Position numbers and translations under genes: made by a program. The notes beneath the pieces were generated by a model. The model was not told where the DNA came from, ran no database searches, and saw only the letters and a program-made list of their open reading frames with translations. 64,000 nt of DNA from an uncultured Acidimicrobiales bacterium (GTDB lineage Bacteria; Actinomycetota; Acidimicrobiia; Acidimicrobiales; SHLQ01): the NCBI GenBank assembly GCA_937922235.1, contig CAKZVC010000039.1, positions 21,719 to 85,718 on the forward strand, read 5' to 3'. The first letter of the stretch is position 1. Each line of letters starts with the position of its first letter. Positions 33,302-41,822 of the stretch are shown piece after piece.

Positions 33302-34341
33302 CCATTCCTTCCGCACTGACCATTCCAGCGGGCCAGGTCGACGATCGGCTTCGAGTGGTACTCGAGGAGTACCGGGCCGAGTGGGGTCAGCTCGATCCGC
33401 TCTTCGGCGAGACGATCGACCTGCTGTCGACATTGGTGCTCGCCGGCGGTAAGCGGGTGCGTCCAGCCATGGCCTACTGGGGGTTCGTCGGTGCGGGCGG
33501 CGATGGCGCCGATCCGACTGTCGCCAACCTTGGCGCGTCGCTCGAACTGCTTCAGGCATTCGCGCTCTTCCACGACGACGTCATGGATGGTTCACCAACC
33601 CGCCGGGGCGAGCCAACTGCTCACGTGCGCGCGATTGCCGATCACGAAGCTGCAACATGGGGCGGAGAAGCACGTCGCTACGGCGAGGCCGTCGCTATTC
33701 TTGCCGGCGATGTCTCGTTAGTGCTGTCCGATGTGTTGCTCGCCGATGTCAATGCCCATGTCCGCCGCTTGTGGAACGACCTTCGCATCGAGGTGAACCT
33801 CGGCCAGTTTCTCGACGTCGTCGGCACGGCGCGCGGCGAGGTTCCTCTCACCACGGCCGAGCGCATCGTCGAGTACAAGACTGCGCGTTATACCATCGTG
33901 CGTCCGCTGCAGATGGGTGCGGCACTCACCGGTCGTACCGATCTCGAAGAATCTCTCGGCAACATCGGCACGCCTCTCGGCATTGCGTTCCAGTTGCGCG
34001 ACGACATGCTCGGCGTGTTCGGTGAGCCCGAGCTCACCGGCAAGCCCGTTGGCGATGACCTCCGAGAAGGCAAGCCCACTCCCCTGCTGGCCCGGGCGCG
34101 CGAAGCCGCCAGCTCCGGCCAGGCTGATCTCTTGTCCAACGTTGGGAGCAACTTGTCGGCAGAACAGATCGCCGACATTCAAATGGTGCTCGTCGATACC
34201 GGCGCGGTTGCCGACGTCGAAGCGCAAATCGACGAGCTCACCAATGAAGCACTCGATGCGATTGCTCGCACCCCACTTGCGGGCGATGCCAACGAACGGC
34301 TCACCGAGCTGGCGAAGTTTCTGTCGTCACGGACGAACTAG
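33298..34341 (+). CDS. Polyprenyl diphosphate synthase (trans, short chain)
   Basis: A 347-aa isoprenyl synthase. The first Asp-rich motif is FHDDVMD (D93, D94, D97) and the second is QLRDDMLGVFG near residue 237. GGKRVRPA supplies the diphosphate-binding Lys and Arg. An aromatic residue five positions before the first motif (F-A-L-F-H-DD) suggests a product no longer than C15-C20; that is an inference. Its place after xseB matches the common xseB-ispA order. The start is GTG 33298, coupled to xseB. Confidence 0.93.
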   Translation: MTIPSALTIPAGQVDDRLRVVLEEYRAEWGQLDPLFGETIDLLSTLVLAGGKRVRPAMAYWGFVGAGGDGADPTVANLGASLELLQAFALFHDDVMDGSPTRRGEPTAHVRAIADHEAATWGGEARRYGEAVAILAGDVSLVLSDVLLADVNAHVRRLWNDLRIEVNLGQFLDVVGTARGEVPLTTAERIVEYKTARYTIVRPLQMGAALTGRTDLEESLGNIGTPLGIAFQLRDDMLGVFGEPELTGKPVGDDLREGKPTPLLARAREAASSGQADLLSNVGSNLSAEQIADIQMVLVDTGAVADVEAQIDELTNEALDAIARTPLAGDANERLTELAKFLSSRTN

Positions 34342-34372
34342 CTCTGCGCAGTACATCTCAGCGCAGTATCAC

Positions 34373-35341
34373 TCAACGCAGTGCGTCATTTCGGTCGGTG
34401 GTGACCGGCAAGTCCTCGACTTCGATACCCGACGTGAGGTCGATTTCAGACGTGTACTTCGTGATGGCCCGCGCAACACGTTGGCATCGATCTGCCGATG
34501 CACCGGACGGCCACGTCAGATAGAAGCCTTTGCCAGTTGGGGTTGGTTGCCCAACATGGACGAGCAGACCATCAGCGACGAGCTGGTCGACGAGAAAGCG
34601 CCACCCGAGGGCAACGCCTGCCCCGGCAATGGCTTGTTGGATGACGAGCGGATGGTTGTTGAACAGCACTCGCCGCTGCCGATCAGGCAGGTCGACGCCG
34701 TTGATGCGGAACCATCCGTCCCACGACATCCACTCTCGAAAGCCCTGCATCTCATGAATGCGGGGAGCACCGACGAGGTCTTCGGGTGAGCTCGTCTCAT
34801 CAAGGCCGAGTTGTTTGGCTACGGCGGGTGAGGCGATGGGGACCACGATCTCGGGGAAGAGGAACTCGCGAGATACGCCGGGTTCGGGCTCTGGGCTGAG
34901 TTGGGTCACCGCGTCGTAGCGGTTGTGGTCGATTGCTCGGCGGCCGTCGGAAATCGTCATCCGAACGTCGATCTCGCCAATGGCACCCTGCAGCTGATCG
35001 AGCATCGGCACCAGAATGTATTGGGCCATGCTTGGCCCGGTTGCGAGCTCGAAGGTCTCGACCTCAGTATCGAGTCGCTCGAGCCCGCGTTCGACCGAAT
35101 CAAACCCTTCGCTCACGGCTTCGAGAAGTACTGCACCCTCATCACTCAAGCGGCTTCGATTACTCGTTCGGATGAACAGGGTGTGCCCAATCGATGCTTC
35201 AAGCGAGCGAATGTGGCGGGTTACTGCGGGTTGGGTCATCCCCAATTCCGCAGCGGCAGCGGAGAAGCTTCCGAGGCGTCCCGCGCTCTCGAAAACGGCG
35301 AGACGTTGCAGCCGGTCCACCTTGGCAACAATGTTACGCAC
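34373..35341 (-). CDS. LysR-family transcriptional regulator
   Basis: About 322 aa. The N-terminal winged HTH reads LAVFESAGRLGSFSAAAAELGMTQPAVTRHIRSLEASIG in continuous form, and a periplasmic-binding-like effector domain follows. The real start is uncertain: GTG 35341 (VRNIVAK), GTG 35320 (VDRLQRL, the most LysR-like N-terminus) or TTG 35389. The pattern PAVTRHIRSLE with an effector domain containing HEMQGFREWMSWDGWFRINGV resembles GcvA-type regulators. Target unknown; the binding-protein gene lies upstream in the same direction. Confidence 0.88.
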   Translation of the reverse strand: MRNIVAKVDRLQRLAVFESAGRLGSFSAAAAELGMTQPAVTRHIRSLEASIGHTLFIRTSNRSRLSDEGAVLLEAVSEGFDSVERGLERLDTEVETFELATGPSMAQYILVPMLDQLQGAIGEIDVRMTISDGRRAIDHNRYDAVTQLSPEPEPGVSREFLFPEIVVPIASPAVAKQLGLDETSSPEDLVGAPRIHEMQGFREWMSWDGWFRINGVDLPDRQRRVLFNNHPLVIQQAIAGAGVALGWRFLVDQLVADGLLVHVGQPTPTGKGFYLTWPSGASADRCQRVARAITKYTSEIDLTSGIEVEDLPVTTDRNDALR

Positions 35342-35409
35342 GTCACATCTTGGCACGTTATGTAAAGCTCCGTCCACGTACTTCCCCAATTCAACTCTCG
35401 GTACTGCAA

Positions 35410-35440
35410 GGCGGTGGGGTCACAGATACGCCCCACCGCC
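35410..35440 (-). terminator. Terminator hairpin after the betaine-binding protein gene
   Basis: Perfect 10-bp stem GGCGGTGGGG / CCCCACCGCC with an 11-nt loop, between the binding-protein gene and the LysR gene. No T run, so it is likely a factor-assisted or bidirectional site. Otherwise nothing is seen in the 185-bp gap. Confidence 0.5.
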
Positions 35441-35526
35441 CTACCGTCCCGCCGCTCAATCACGCGCTCCCTGACCGCCTGGAGCACGCGATGAGCGGCG
35501 ATGTTTCGCCTAACTACTGGCTCTGA

Positions 35527-36765
35527 CTAACCAGCAGCGACGGCGGCTTCGATCCAGCTATCGGCGAGATCGCGGTTCTCTGCGATCCAGTCATCAGCGA
35601 TCTTGCCGACGGCAGCATCGGAACCGTCGGAGGCGTCGAGTGCGATGCCGGCAATGGCCAAATCGATGAGCGGTGGCTTGAACTGGTTGAACATCTCACG
35701 GGCAACGGGCTCGTTCGCAAGCCAATCTTTGTTCGCGGTGATCTCGATATCTGCAGCTTCCCAACCAACCTGGCAGCCGTCAGGACCTTGTAGGCAAGTA
35801 TCTTCGCCAAGACCGGTGTAGCCGACGCTCTCACCGCACCGCTGGCAATAGGCTTCGCCGCCGTCAGCGCCAAGTGGGTTCGAGTCGTCGAGTACCGAAT
35901 CGTTCGCAACCGACAGCCACATTGTGGTCTCGCCAGGAATTGCCTGTGCTAGGTACGAAGTTGGCGTCCAGGTATAGATGATTGCGGGCTCGCCAGCCTG
36001 TGCCTTCACGAGGAACTCGGCGAACATCGCGTCATAGCCAGCCTTGGTCTGCTCGAGCTGCTCCCAACCAGCAAAGAGGATCTGTGACTCCATGATGTCG
36101 TCGCATGTCCAGTCTTCTGGGCAGCCGAAGAACTCGCCCTTGCCGTTGCCGTCGGTGTCGAGCTGACTCCACAAGGCTTCGTCTTCGTTGATCTGGTCGA
36201 GGGTGGTGATGCCTTCAGCGTCGGCCCAACTCTTGGTGATGAGCCAACCTTGCAAGCCACCACCGGGCATCAACGAGCCTTCGATGCGCTCGAGGTTGTC
36301 GCCGACCTGCGAGCCGTTCGGAAGCTCGACTTCCCACCAGCTCAGGTGGCCCGGATACCAAGAGTTCGCCCAGAAGTCGATCTCACCGTTTGCCATTGCC
36401 TGGTAGGCCAAGTCGGGTGCAAACTCACCTTGTGATGGAGCGGACACTTCGTAGCCCATCTCCTCGAGCAGGTTGTGCAGGATCTCCGCCTGAACGTAGC
36501 CCGACGACCAGTTGCCACGTCCCATAGTGATCGCCCGGCCCTCGCCGGGGCCTGCCGCGGCATCCGCCTCAGGCGCCTCTTCCATCGCCTCGTCGTCACC
36601 ATCATCGGTGACCGCGTCCTCTACTTCCTCAGCAACGTCGCTCGCTGCATCGGAGACCTCGTCAGCGGCGCTCGAGGCAACATCAGCTGCGCTTCCACAC
36701 GCGGCCGCGACCATCGCAAATACGGCGAGCAGCCAAAGCCACACGCCTCTCTTCATCTTCTTCAT
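35527..36765 (-). CDS. Glycine betaine/proline-type ABC substrate-binding lipoprotein
   Basis: A 412-aa OpuAC/ProX-family protein. A signal peptide ends in FAMVAAAC (lipobox Cys at 23), followed by an acidic Ala-rich spacer to about residue 75. The binding domain starts near RAITMGRGNWSSGYVQAEIL, with aromatic residues (W, Y) that form the quaternary-ammonium cage. It contains six further Cys in GCPEDWTCDD and CQRCGES...DTCLQGPDGC, which may form disulfides or bind metal. No permease or ATPase gene is adjacent, so it must work with a distant transporter. Confidence 0.9.
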   Translation of the reverse strand: MKKMKRGVWLWLLAVFAMVAAACGSAADVASSAADEVSDAASDVAEEVEDAVTDDGDDEAMEEAPEADAAAGPGEGRAITMGRGNWSSGYVQAEILHNLLEEMGYEVSAPSQGEFAPDLAYQAMANGEIDFWANSWYPGHLSWWEVELPNGSQVGDNLERIEGSLMPGGGLQGWLITKSWADAEGITTLDQINEDEALWSQLDTDGNGKGEFFGCPEDWTCDDIMESQILFAGWEQLEQTKAGYDAMFAEFLVKAQAGEPAIIYTWTPTSYLAQAIPGETTMWLSVANDSVLDDSNPLGADGGEAYCQRCGESVGYTGLGEDTCLQGPDGCQVGWEAADIEITANKDWLANEPVAREMFNQFKPPLIDLAIAGIALDASDGSDAAVGKIADDWIAENRDLADSWIEAAVAAG

Positions 36766-36953
36766 TATGTGATCCCCTCCTTGGGATGTTTGTCACACAA
36801 GCTTGAAGACATCGCAGCGAGGACTACAGCCCCTAATTGCTTTGGCCAGCACGTGGTTCACGTTGGGCTTTCTTCGCGAGGGGGTGGCCAAACCTCGCGA
36901 CATGGCAAACCGCAACACAAGCCACGGCCCTCGGCGTATGCAAAGCTCGCAAG

Positions 36954-37634
36954 GTGCTGAGCGGGCTTTCCGAACATCTCAATGACGATCCGGAGTGGGC
37001 GTACCAACGCTTCGATCAAGCGGCGTTTGGGTTCGCTGTCGTCGCTCCGCTAATCATGTGGATCGCCGATGTCATCAACAACGGGGCAACCTGGCCTCGA
37101 GCCAGCATCAGCGCGTATCACAGCCTGCTTCCGGCTGGTGCGTTCTTTATGCCTCTGACATTCTCGATCGTGATGTTCATCGTGAACGGATGGCTCATCA
37201 AGGGCCACCGCATTCACATTCTCATGGGCGTGTATGGCCTGGGGGTGCTGTTGTTCGACGAGAAAGATGCGACACTTCCACTCCACTACTTCTTCGCGGT
37301 CTACTTTTTCTTTGTCGGTGCGTTCTTAGAGGTTGCCCGCCACGACTCACCCGATGGGTGGAGCCCGGGCATGTGGCTGCTGATGGCCCCGATCATGCCG
37401 TTCTGGCTCATTGCACGGCACTGGCGAGAGCTCATGACGAAGTGGCCGTTCGCGCTGGCGATCATCCTGCCATTCCCGGCATTGCTGCTGATCGGCCAGT
37501 TCTGGCCATGGCTGGAAGAGCGCTGGCTATTCTTCGCCGAGTGGATTGCGCTGTGCGTGTTGGTGACCCAGTACCTGCGCGATGCTCGTACCCACGCAAC
37601 GGTCGGTGTGGAAAACGCTGCCGTTGCCGCTTGA
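36954..37634 (+). CDS. Polytopic membrane protein, unknown
   Basis: A 226-aa protein if started at GTG 36954; TTG 36837 is the first start in the frame, so the true N-terminus is unclear. Six or seven helices are visible, such as FGFAVVAPLIMWIADVI, MPLTFSIVMFIVNGWLI, LLMAPIMPFWLIA and FALAIILPFPALLLIGQFW. Motifs HYFFAVYFFFVGAFLEVARH and AYHSLLPAGAFFMP include several His. It resembles DUF998/ceramidase-like small membrane proteins only vaguely, and no family is assigned. It ends 9 bp before the prfC start. The 190 bp upstream of it show nothing notable. Confidence 0.7.
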   Translation: MLSGLSEHLNDDPEWAYQRFDQAAFGFAVVAPLIMWIADVINNGATWPRASISAYHSLLPAGAFFMPLTFSIVMFIVNGWLIKGHRIHILMGVYGLGVLLFDEKDATLPLHYFFAVYFFFVGAFLEVARHDSPDGWSPGMWLLMAPIMPFWLIARHWRELMTKWPFALAIILPFPALLLIGQFWPWLEERWLFFAEWIALCVLVTQYLRDARTHATVGVENAAVAA

Positions 37635-37642
37635 GTTGTGGG

Positions 37643-39235
37643 GTGACTTCTTCCGAGCAGATCTTGTCTCAGGCCGAACGGCGACGGACCTTTGCGATCA
37701 TCTCGCACCCCGACGCGGGCAAAACGACGCTGACTGAGAAGTTCCTGCTCTACGGCGGAGCGCTCGGCACCGAGGCCGGTTCGGTCAAGGGCAAGCGTGG
37801 TGGACGTGCAGCTACGTCTGACTGGATGGAGATGGAGCAGCAGCGTGGCATCTCGATCACGTCGACCGTGCTGCAGTTCCCCTATCGCGACTGCATCGTC
37901 AACTTGCTCGACACCCCCGGTCACCGCGATTTCTCCGAAGATACCTACCGCGTCCTTGCTGCAGCCGACGCTGCCGTGATGGTGCTCGACGCTGCGAAGG
38001 GCATCGAGCCACAAACGCTCAAGCTCTTCGAAGTTTGCCGGGACCGCGAGATTCCGATCCTCACGTTCATCAACAAGTGGGACCGTCCGTCGCTCGGCCC
38101 GCTCGAGCTCCTCGACGACATCGAGAAGCAGCTGTCGCTCACGCCAACGCCATTGTCGTGGCCGGTCGGTTCGGCCGAAGGGTTCCGCGGCGTGCTCGAC
38201 CAGCGCACCGGCGACTTCGTCCGATTCACCCGAACCGCACGGGGCGCCACCATGGCACCAGAAGAGGTCGTCTCGCCCGAAGAAGCGATCAGCGAAGAGG
38301 GCGACCTCTATCAAGACGCCGTCGATGAGCTCGGCCTGCTCGAAGCGGTCGGCGCGCAATACGACGAAGAGACCTTCTTGGCGTGCATCACCACTCCAGT
38401 GTTCTTCGGGTCAGCCCTCACGAACTTCGGCGTGCGGCTCCTTCTCGACGCCGTAGTCGACCTGACCCCTCCCCCGATCCCGAAGAAGACGGGCGACGAG
38501 GACAGCACCCGGGCCCTCGATGCACCGTTCTCCGGGTTCGTGTTCAAAGTGCAAGCCAACATGGACAAGGCCCACCGCGACCGCACCGCGTTCTTCCGGG
38601 TGTGCAGCGGCAAGTTCGAACGAGGCATGGTCGTAACCCACGAGGCCACCGGCAAGCCACTCGCTACGAAGTACGCCCACACCGCGTTCGGCACTGATCG
38701 TGAAACTCTCGACGAGGCATGGCCCGGCGACATCGTCGGTTTGGTCAATGCCAACGACGTGCGCATCGGCGACACCCTCTGGCAGGAGGAACAGGTCGAG
38801 TTCCCTCGGATTCCGTCGTTCGCCCCGCAGCACTTCGCGATTGCACGAGTGCGCGACACCAGCCGCTTCAAGCAGTTCCGCAACGGTGTCAGCCAGCTCG
38901 ACGAAGAGGGAGTCGTGCAGGTGTTGCGCGACGAAGACATCGGCGACCAAGCACCCGTGCTCGCCGCCGTCGGCCCAATGCAGTTCGAAGTGGCGACACA
39001 CCGACTCGAGAACGAATTCGGAGCACCCGTCGAACTGTCCATGACGAACTACTCGGTCGCACGCCTCACCAACGAAGAGTCGATGAAGGAACTTCGGGCC
39101 ATGCAGGGTGTCGACGTCCTCGCCCGCGCCGACGGCACGCTCCTGGCTCTCTTTGAAAGCCCGTACTGGCTCGATCGCTTGGTCGGAGAACGCCCCGAGC
39201 TCATGCTCGAAAAGCTCGTAGCCGGCGCCGGCTAA
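37643..39235 (+). CDS. prfC: Peptide chain release factor 3
   Basis: A 530-aa RF3, the same length as the E. coli protein. GTPase motifs are SHPDAGKTTLTEK, RGISITS, DTPGHRDFSEDT, NKWDR and a G5 around GSAEGFRG. Domains II and III follow (VFKVQANMDKAHRDR, GPMQFEVATHRLENEFGAPVE in two parts). It recycles RF1/RF2 after peptide release. The start is GTG 37643, or TTG 37631; the longer frame upstream only shadows the membrane-protein gene. Clearly RF3 and not EF-G, by length and the SDWMEMEQQRGISIT segment. Confidence 0.96.
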   Translation: MTSSEQILSQAERRRTFAIISHPDAGKTTLTEKFLLYGGALGTEAGSVKGKRGGRAATSDWMEMEQQRGISITSTVLQFPYRDCIVNLLDTPGHRDFSEDTYRVLAAADAAVMVLDAAKGIEPQTLKLFEVCRDREIPILTFINKWDRPSLGPLELLDDIEKQLSLTPTPLSWPVGSAEGFRGVLDQRTGDFVRFTRTARGATMAPEEVVSPEEAISEEGDLYQDAVDELGLLEAVGAQYDEETFLACITTPVFFGSALTNFGVRLLLDAVVDLTPPPIPKKTGDEDSTRALDAPFSGFVFKVQANMDKAHRDRTAFFRVCSGKFERGMVVTHEATGKPLATKYAHTAFGTDRETLDEAWPGDIVGLVNANDVRIGDTLWQEEQVEFPRIPSFAPQHFAIARVRDTSRFKQFRNGVSQLDEEGVVQVLRDEDIGDQAPVLAAVGPMQFEVATHRLENEFGAPVELSMTNYSVARLTNEESMKELRAMQGVDVLARADGTLLALFESPYWLDRLVGERPELMLEKLVAGAG

Positions 39236-39296
39236 CGCCGTTCGCTCCGCTCACTAACCGAGTTTCTCGCCTAGGGGCCCGAAACATCGACCCAAT

Positions 39297-39309
39297 GGGG
39301 CCTGTCCCC
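39297..39309. repeat. REP-like motif GGGGCCTGTCCCC
   Basis: Lies in the gap between prfC and the SDR gene and differs by one base from the complement of the core at 29758. Member of a small dispersed motif family in this window. Confidence 0.45.
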
Positions 39310-39393
39310 GTGGAGTTGGCCGAACGAGTTTTCCACGGCTGGTCTGATTACCGGCGGGTAAGCTGACGGTCGTTCGAAAAGCTAGGAGCACCC

Positions 39394-40326
39394 ATGAGTG
39401 GTTTGGTTGAAGGTCGCGTCGCAGTAATTACCGGAGCAGGTCGTGGCATCGGCCGCGAGCACGCACTGTCGCTTGCAAGCAAGGGCGCCAAGGTTGTTGT
39501 CAACGACCTTGGCGGCGATGTCAATGGCGAAGGCGGCGAGCTCAGCCCGGCACAGTCAGTTGTCGACGAGATCAAGGCCCTCGGTGGCGAAGCTGTCGTC
39601 AACGGCGCAAACGTTGCGAACTACGACGAAGCCGGAGCGATGATCCAGCAGGCCATCGACACCTTCGGCGGGCTCGACATTCTCATCAACAACGCAGGCA
39701 TCCTGCGTGATCGCATGATCTTCAAGATGGAAGAGTCCGATTGGGACGCCGTCATTGCCGTGCACCTCAAGGGCACGTTCAACCCAATCTCGCACGCCTC
39801 GAAGTACTGGCGTGAGCAGAACAAGGCCGGCAACCAGCCAGACGCTCGTATCATCAACACCTCATCGCCGTCGGGCATCTACGGCAACGTTGGCCAGAGC
39901 AACTACGGCGCAGCCAAGGCCGGCATTGCATCGATGACCACCATTGTTGCTATGGAGCTCGCCAACTACGGCGTCACCTGCAACGCAATCGCACCGGCTG
40001 CGTTCACCCGCATGACCGAGAACCTTCCTGGCTTTTCCGATCTCACCGAAGAGCAAAAGGGCGGCATGGATCCACGCTGGATCGCCAACGTCGCCACGTG
40101 GCTCGCGTCGCCTGAGTCGGCCAGCATCACCGGACGCGTCTTCGACGTGGTCGGCGATCGTGTCGGCGTGGCCGAAGGTTGGGTCCTCGGCCCACACGGT
40201 TCCCAGACCGACGAGCCAGAGCAGCTCGGCGATCTCATGAAGCAGATCTGCAACGACGCTCGCCTGAACTCGAACATGTTCGGCCAGCCACAAGACGGCA
40301 ACGGCCGCCCCCACCACGAGAACTAG
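39394..40326 (+). CDS. SDR-family 3-hydroxyacyl-CoA dehydrogenase-like oxidoreductase
   Basis: A 310-aa classical SDR. The cofactor motif is TGAGRGIG, followed by VVVNDLGGDVNGEGG as in peroxisomal multifunctional enzyme 2 type hydroxyacyl-CoA dehydrogenases. NNAG, the catalytic Ser in NTSSPSGIYGN and Y-x3-K in NYGAAKAG are all present. It probably oxidises (3R)-hydroxyacyl-CoA or a sterol-side-chain CoA ester with NAD. It stands alone; tandem hairpins follow its stop codon. Confidence 0.9.
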   Translation: MSGLVEGRVAVITGAGRGIGREHALSLASKGAKVVVNDLGGDVNGEGGELSPAQSVVDEIKALGGEAVVNGANVANYDEAGAMIQQAIDTFGGLDILINNAGILRDRMIFKMEESDWDAVIAVHLKGTFNPISHASKYWREQNKAGNQPDARIINTSSPSGIYGNVGQSNYGAAKAGIASMTTIVAMELANYGVTCNAIAPAAFTRMTENLPGFSDLTEEQKGGMDPRWIANVATWLASPESASITGRVFDVVGDRVGVAEGWVLGPHGSQTDEPEQLGDLMKQICNDARLNSNMFGQPQDGNGRPHHEN

Positions 40327-40329
40327 GTT

Positions 40330-40436
40330 TTTGTGAAGGATTTGAGACCTGACAGGGTCCAAATCCTTCACAAATCCATAGCGTCAAGATTTGTGTAGAA
40401 AAAGGTACCTGTGGGGGTCCAAATCCTTCACAAATC
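40330..40436. repeat. Tandem inverted-repeat pair between convergent genes
   Basis: Unit 1 is a perfect 15-bp inverted repeat TTTGTGAAGGATTTG (40330-40344) / CAAATCCTTCACAAA (40360-40374). Its right arm with flanks (GGTCCAAATCCTTCACAAAT, 40356-40375) recurs at 40416-40435, 60 bp later. There it pairs with GATTTGTG at 40388. The loops hold CCTGACAGGGTCC and GGTACCTGTGGGGGTCC. It may act as a bidirectional terminator or be a REP-type element. Confidence 0.8.
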
Positions 40437-40437
40437 T

Positions 40438-41763
40438 CTAGTTGTAGGAGGCGGAGCCTGCTGGGGCTAGGACGACCCAGGTCTGGCCTGCGGCGAGGTT
40501 GACCTTGGTGCCGCCGGCATCGGTGAGGGTGTATGCCTCGTGGCCCTTGTTGCGGCGCCATGCTCCGGTAGTGACGGTGCCGTCACGGAAGACCCACGCT
40601 TCGCCTGAGCCGATGGTCTCGGCATCGACCGAGGCAGAGTCGATTTGACTCGGCACGTAGGGGACGAACAACACGACGACGTTCTTCGGAGCAAGGCGTG
40701 CGCCTTCACGGGTGACGTGCGCTGAGCCGCTCTGCGAGCGAGCCCAACCTGATCCATTCCAGTCGAAGCGATACGGCGAACGAGCTTGGAGCGATACCGA
40801 CGATGCTGGCTTCGACGAACCCGTCTTTCCTCCGTAGCTAAACACGGCGGTCGGGTTGCCCTTGCCGCCACAAGCACCAAGGCTTGCCGGGTCGACGAAA
40901 AGGTTGTCGGGCGCCCGGTAGCGACTATCACGAGCGAATGGAGCTCGGTCGGTGTTGATGAATGGTGTGAGGATGCCGTTGTCCGCTGCGAACTTGATCT
41001 GACGGGCTACACCCTGATTGCTACCCGAGTAGGCAAAGACCGGACGGTTCAAGTTCTGCGTGATCTGAATGTCGGTTGTGCGACCGGAACGGACCGGGCC
41101 AACGTTCGGCGGCAGCTGCGAATGGAAGACCGAGAAGAAGCGGGTCGCTGATGCTTCGATACGTTCTTCGAACACGATGTCGGCCTTGTCGAGCCCGATG
41201 AGAGCACGGCGACTTGCCGAGCTGTTGTTCGACACCTTGACGACAACAGCTGGCATCCCCGACGGGATGCTCGCGTTCAAGCCGGTGAACGGAGCTCGCT
41301 GGCTCTGTGGAGCGCCAAGGCCAGCAGCACATGCCGGGCGGCTGATCGTTACTGGGGCGGGACCCTTCGGTGCGGGCGCCGCTGCTTCTGCGGAATCGGA
41401 CGCTTCGGTCGCGGTCGTTCCATCGGCTGCGGTCTGGTCGCCTGCCTCAGCGACAGTCGTCGTAACCGTAGCCAAAGCCTCGGGAGCGAGAATGAGGAAG
41501 TCGGGAGAACTTGCTGAGGTGGCGCCGGGGTCGAACTTCTTCGGTGAAGGTTCGGTGGCCTCAGGTGTCGAACCCACAAGCTCGCTATCGCCAACAGTTC
41601 GGGCCAACGTGGTCGTCGGCGCGTCCGTAGTCGTAGTGGCGGCAGTAGCTTCTGTTGCGAGATCCGACGTCGAATCACTGTTTCGAGTGACGACGAAAGC
41701 GACGAGGAGTACCGCCACAACAGCTGCAACCGCAGCCCCGCCGATCAACTTCTTCTGGTTCAC
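40438..41763 (-). CDS. DUF3048 (YerB-like) secreted or membrane-anchored protein
   Basis: A 441-aa protein starting at GTG 41763 after AAGGA. An N-terminal signal anchor (LIGGAAVAAVVAVLLVAFVV) is followed by a ~110-residue Thr/Ala-rich linker. The DUF3048 core has IPSGMPAVVVKVSN, GLDKADIVFEE, ASATRFFSVFHSQLP and VGPVRSGRTTDI. Its C-terminal part contains FRDGTVTTGAWRRN. YerB homologues occur in Firmicutes and actinobacteria; the function is unknown and probably linked to the cell wall. It is convergent with the SDR gene. Confidence 0.9.
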   Translation of the reverse strand: MNQKKLIGGAAVAAVVAVLLVAFVVTRNSDSTSDLATEATAATTTTDAPTTTLARTVGDSELVGSTPEATEPSPKKFDPGATSASSPDFLILAPEALATVTTTVAEAGDQTAADGTTATEASDSAEAAAPAPKGPAPVTISRPACAAGLGAPQSQRAPFTGLNASIPSGMPAVVVKVSNNSSASRRALIGLDKADIVFEERIEASATRFFSVFHSQLPPNVGPVRSGRTTDIQITQNLNRPVFAYSGSNQGVARQIKFAADNGILTPFINTDRAPFARDSRYRAPDNLFVDPASLGACGGKGNPTAVFSYGGKTGSSKPASSVSLQARSPYRFDWNGSGWARSQSGSAHVTREGARLAPKNVVVLFVPYVPSQIDSASVDAETIGSGEAWVFRDGTVTTGAWRRNKGHEAYTLTDAGGTKVNLAAGQTWVVLAPAGSASYN

Positions 41764-41822
41764 GTGGATGTCCTTCTTGCACAGACGTCTCCTCCCATCG
41801 GCGAGGAGGTCCGCGAAGTGAG

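Noticed and set aside
36995..37642. N-terminal extension of the prfC frame
   Set aside because: It lies in another frame of the membrane-protein gene; RF3 similarity begins at the GTG at 37643 and gives the normal length.
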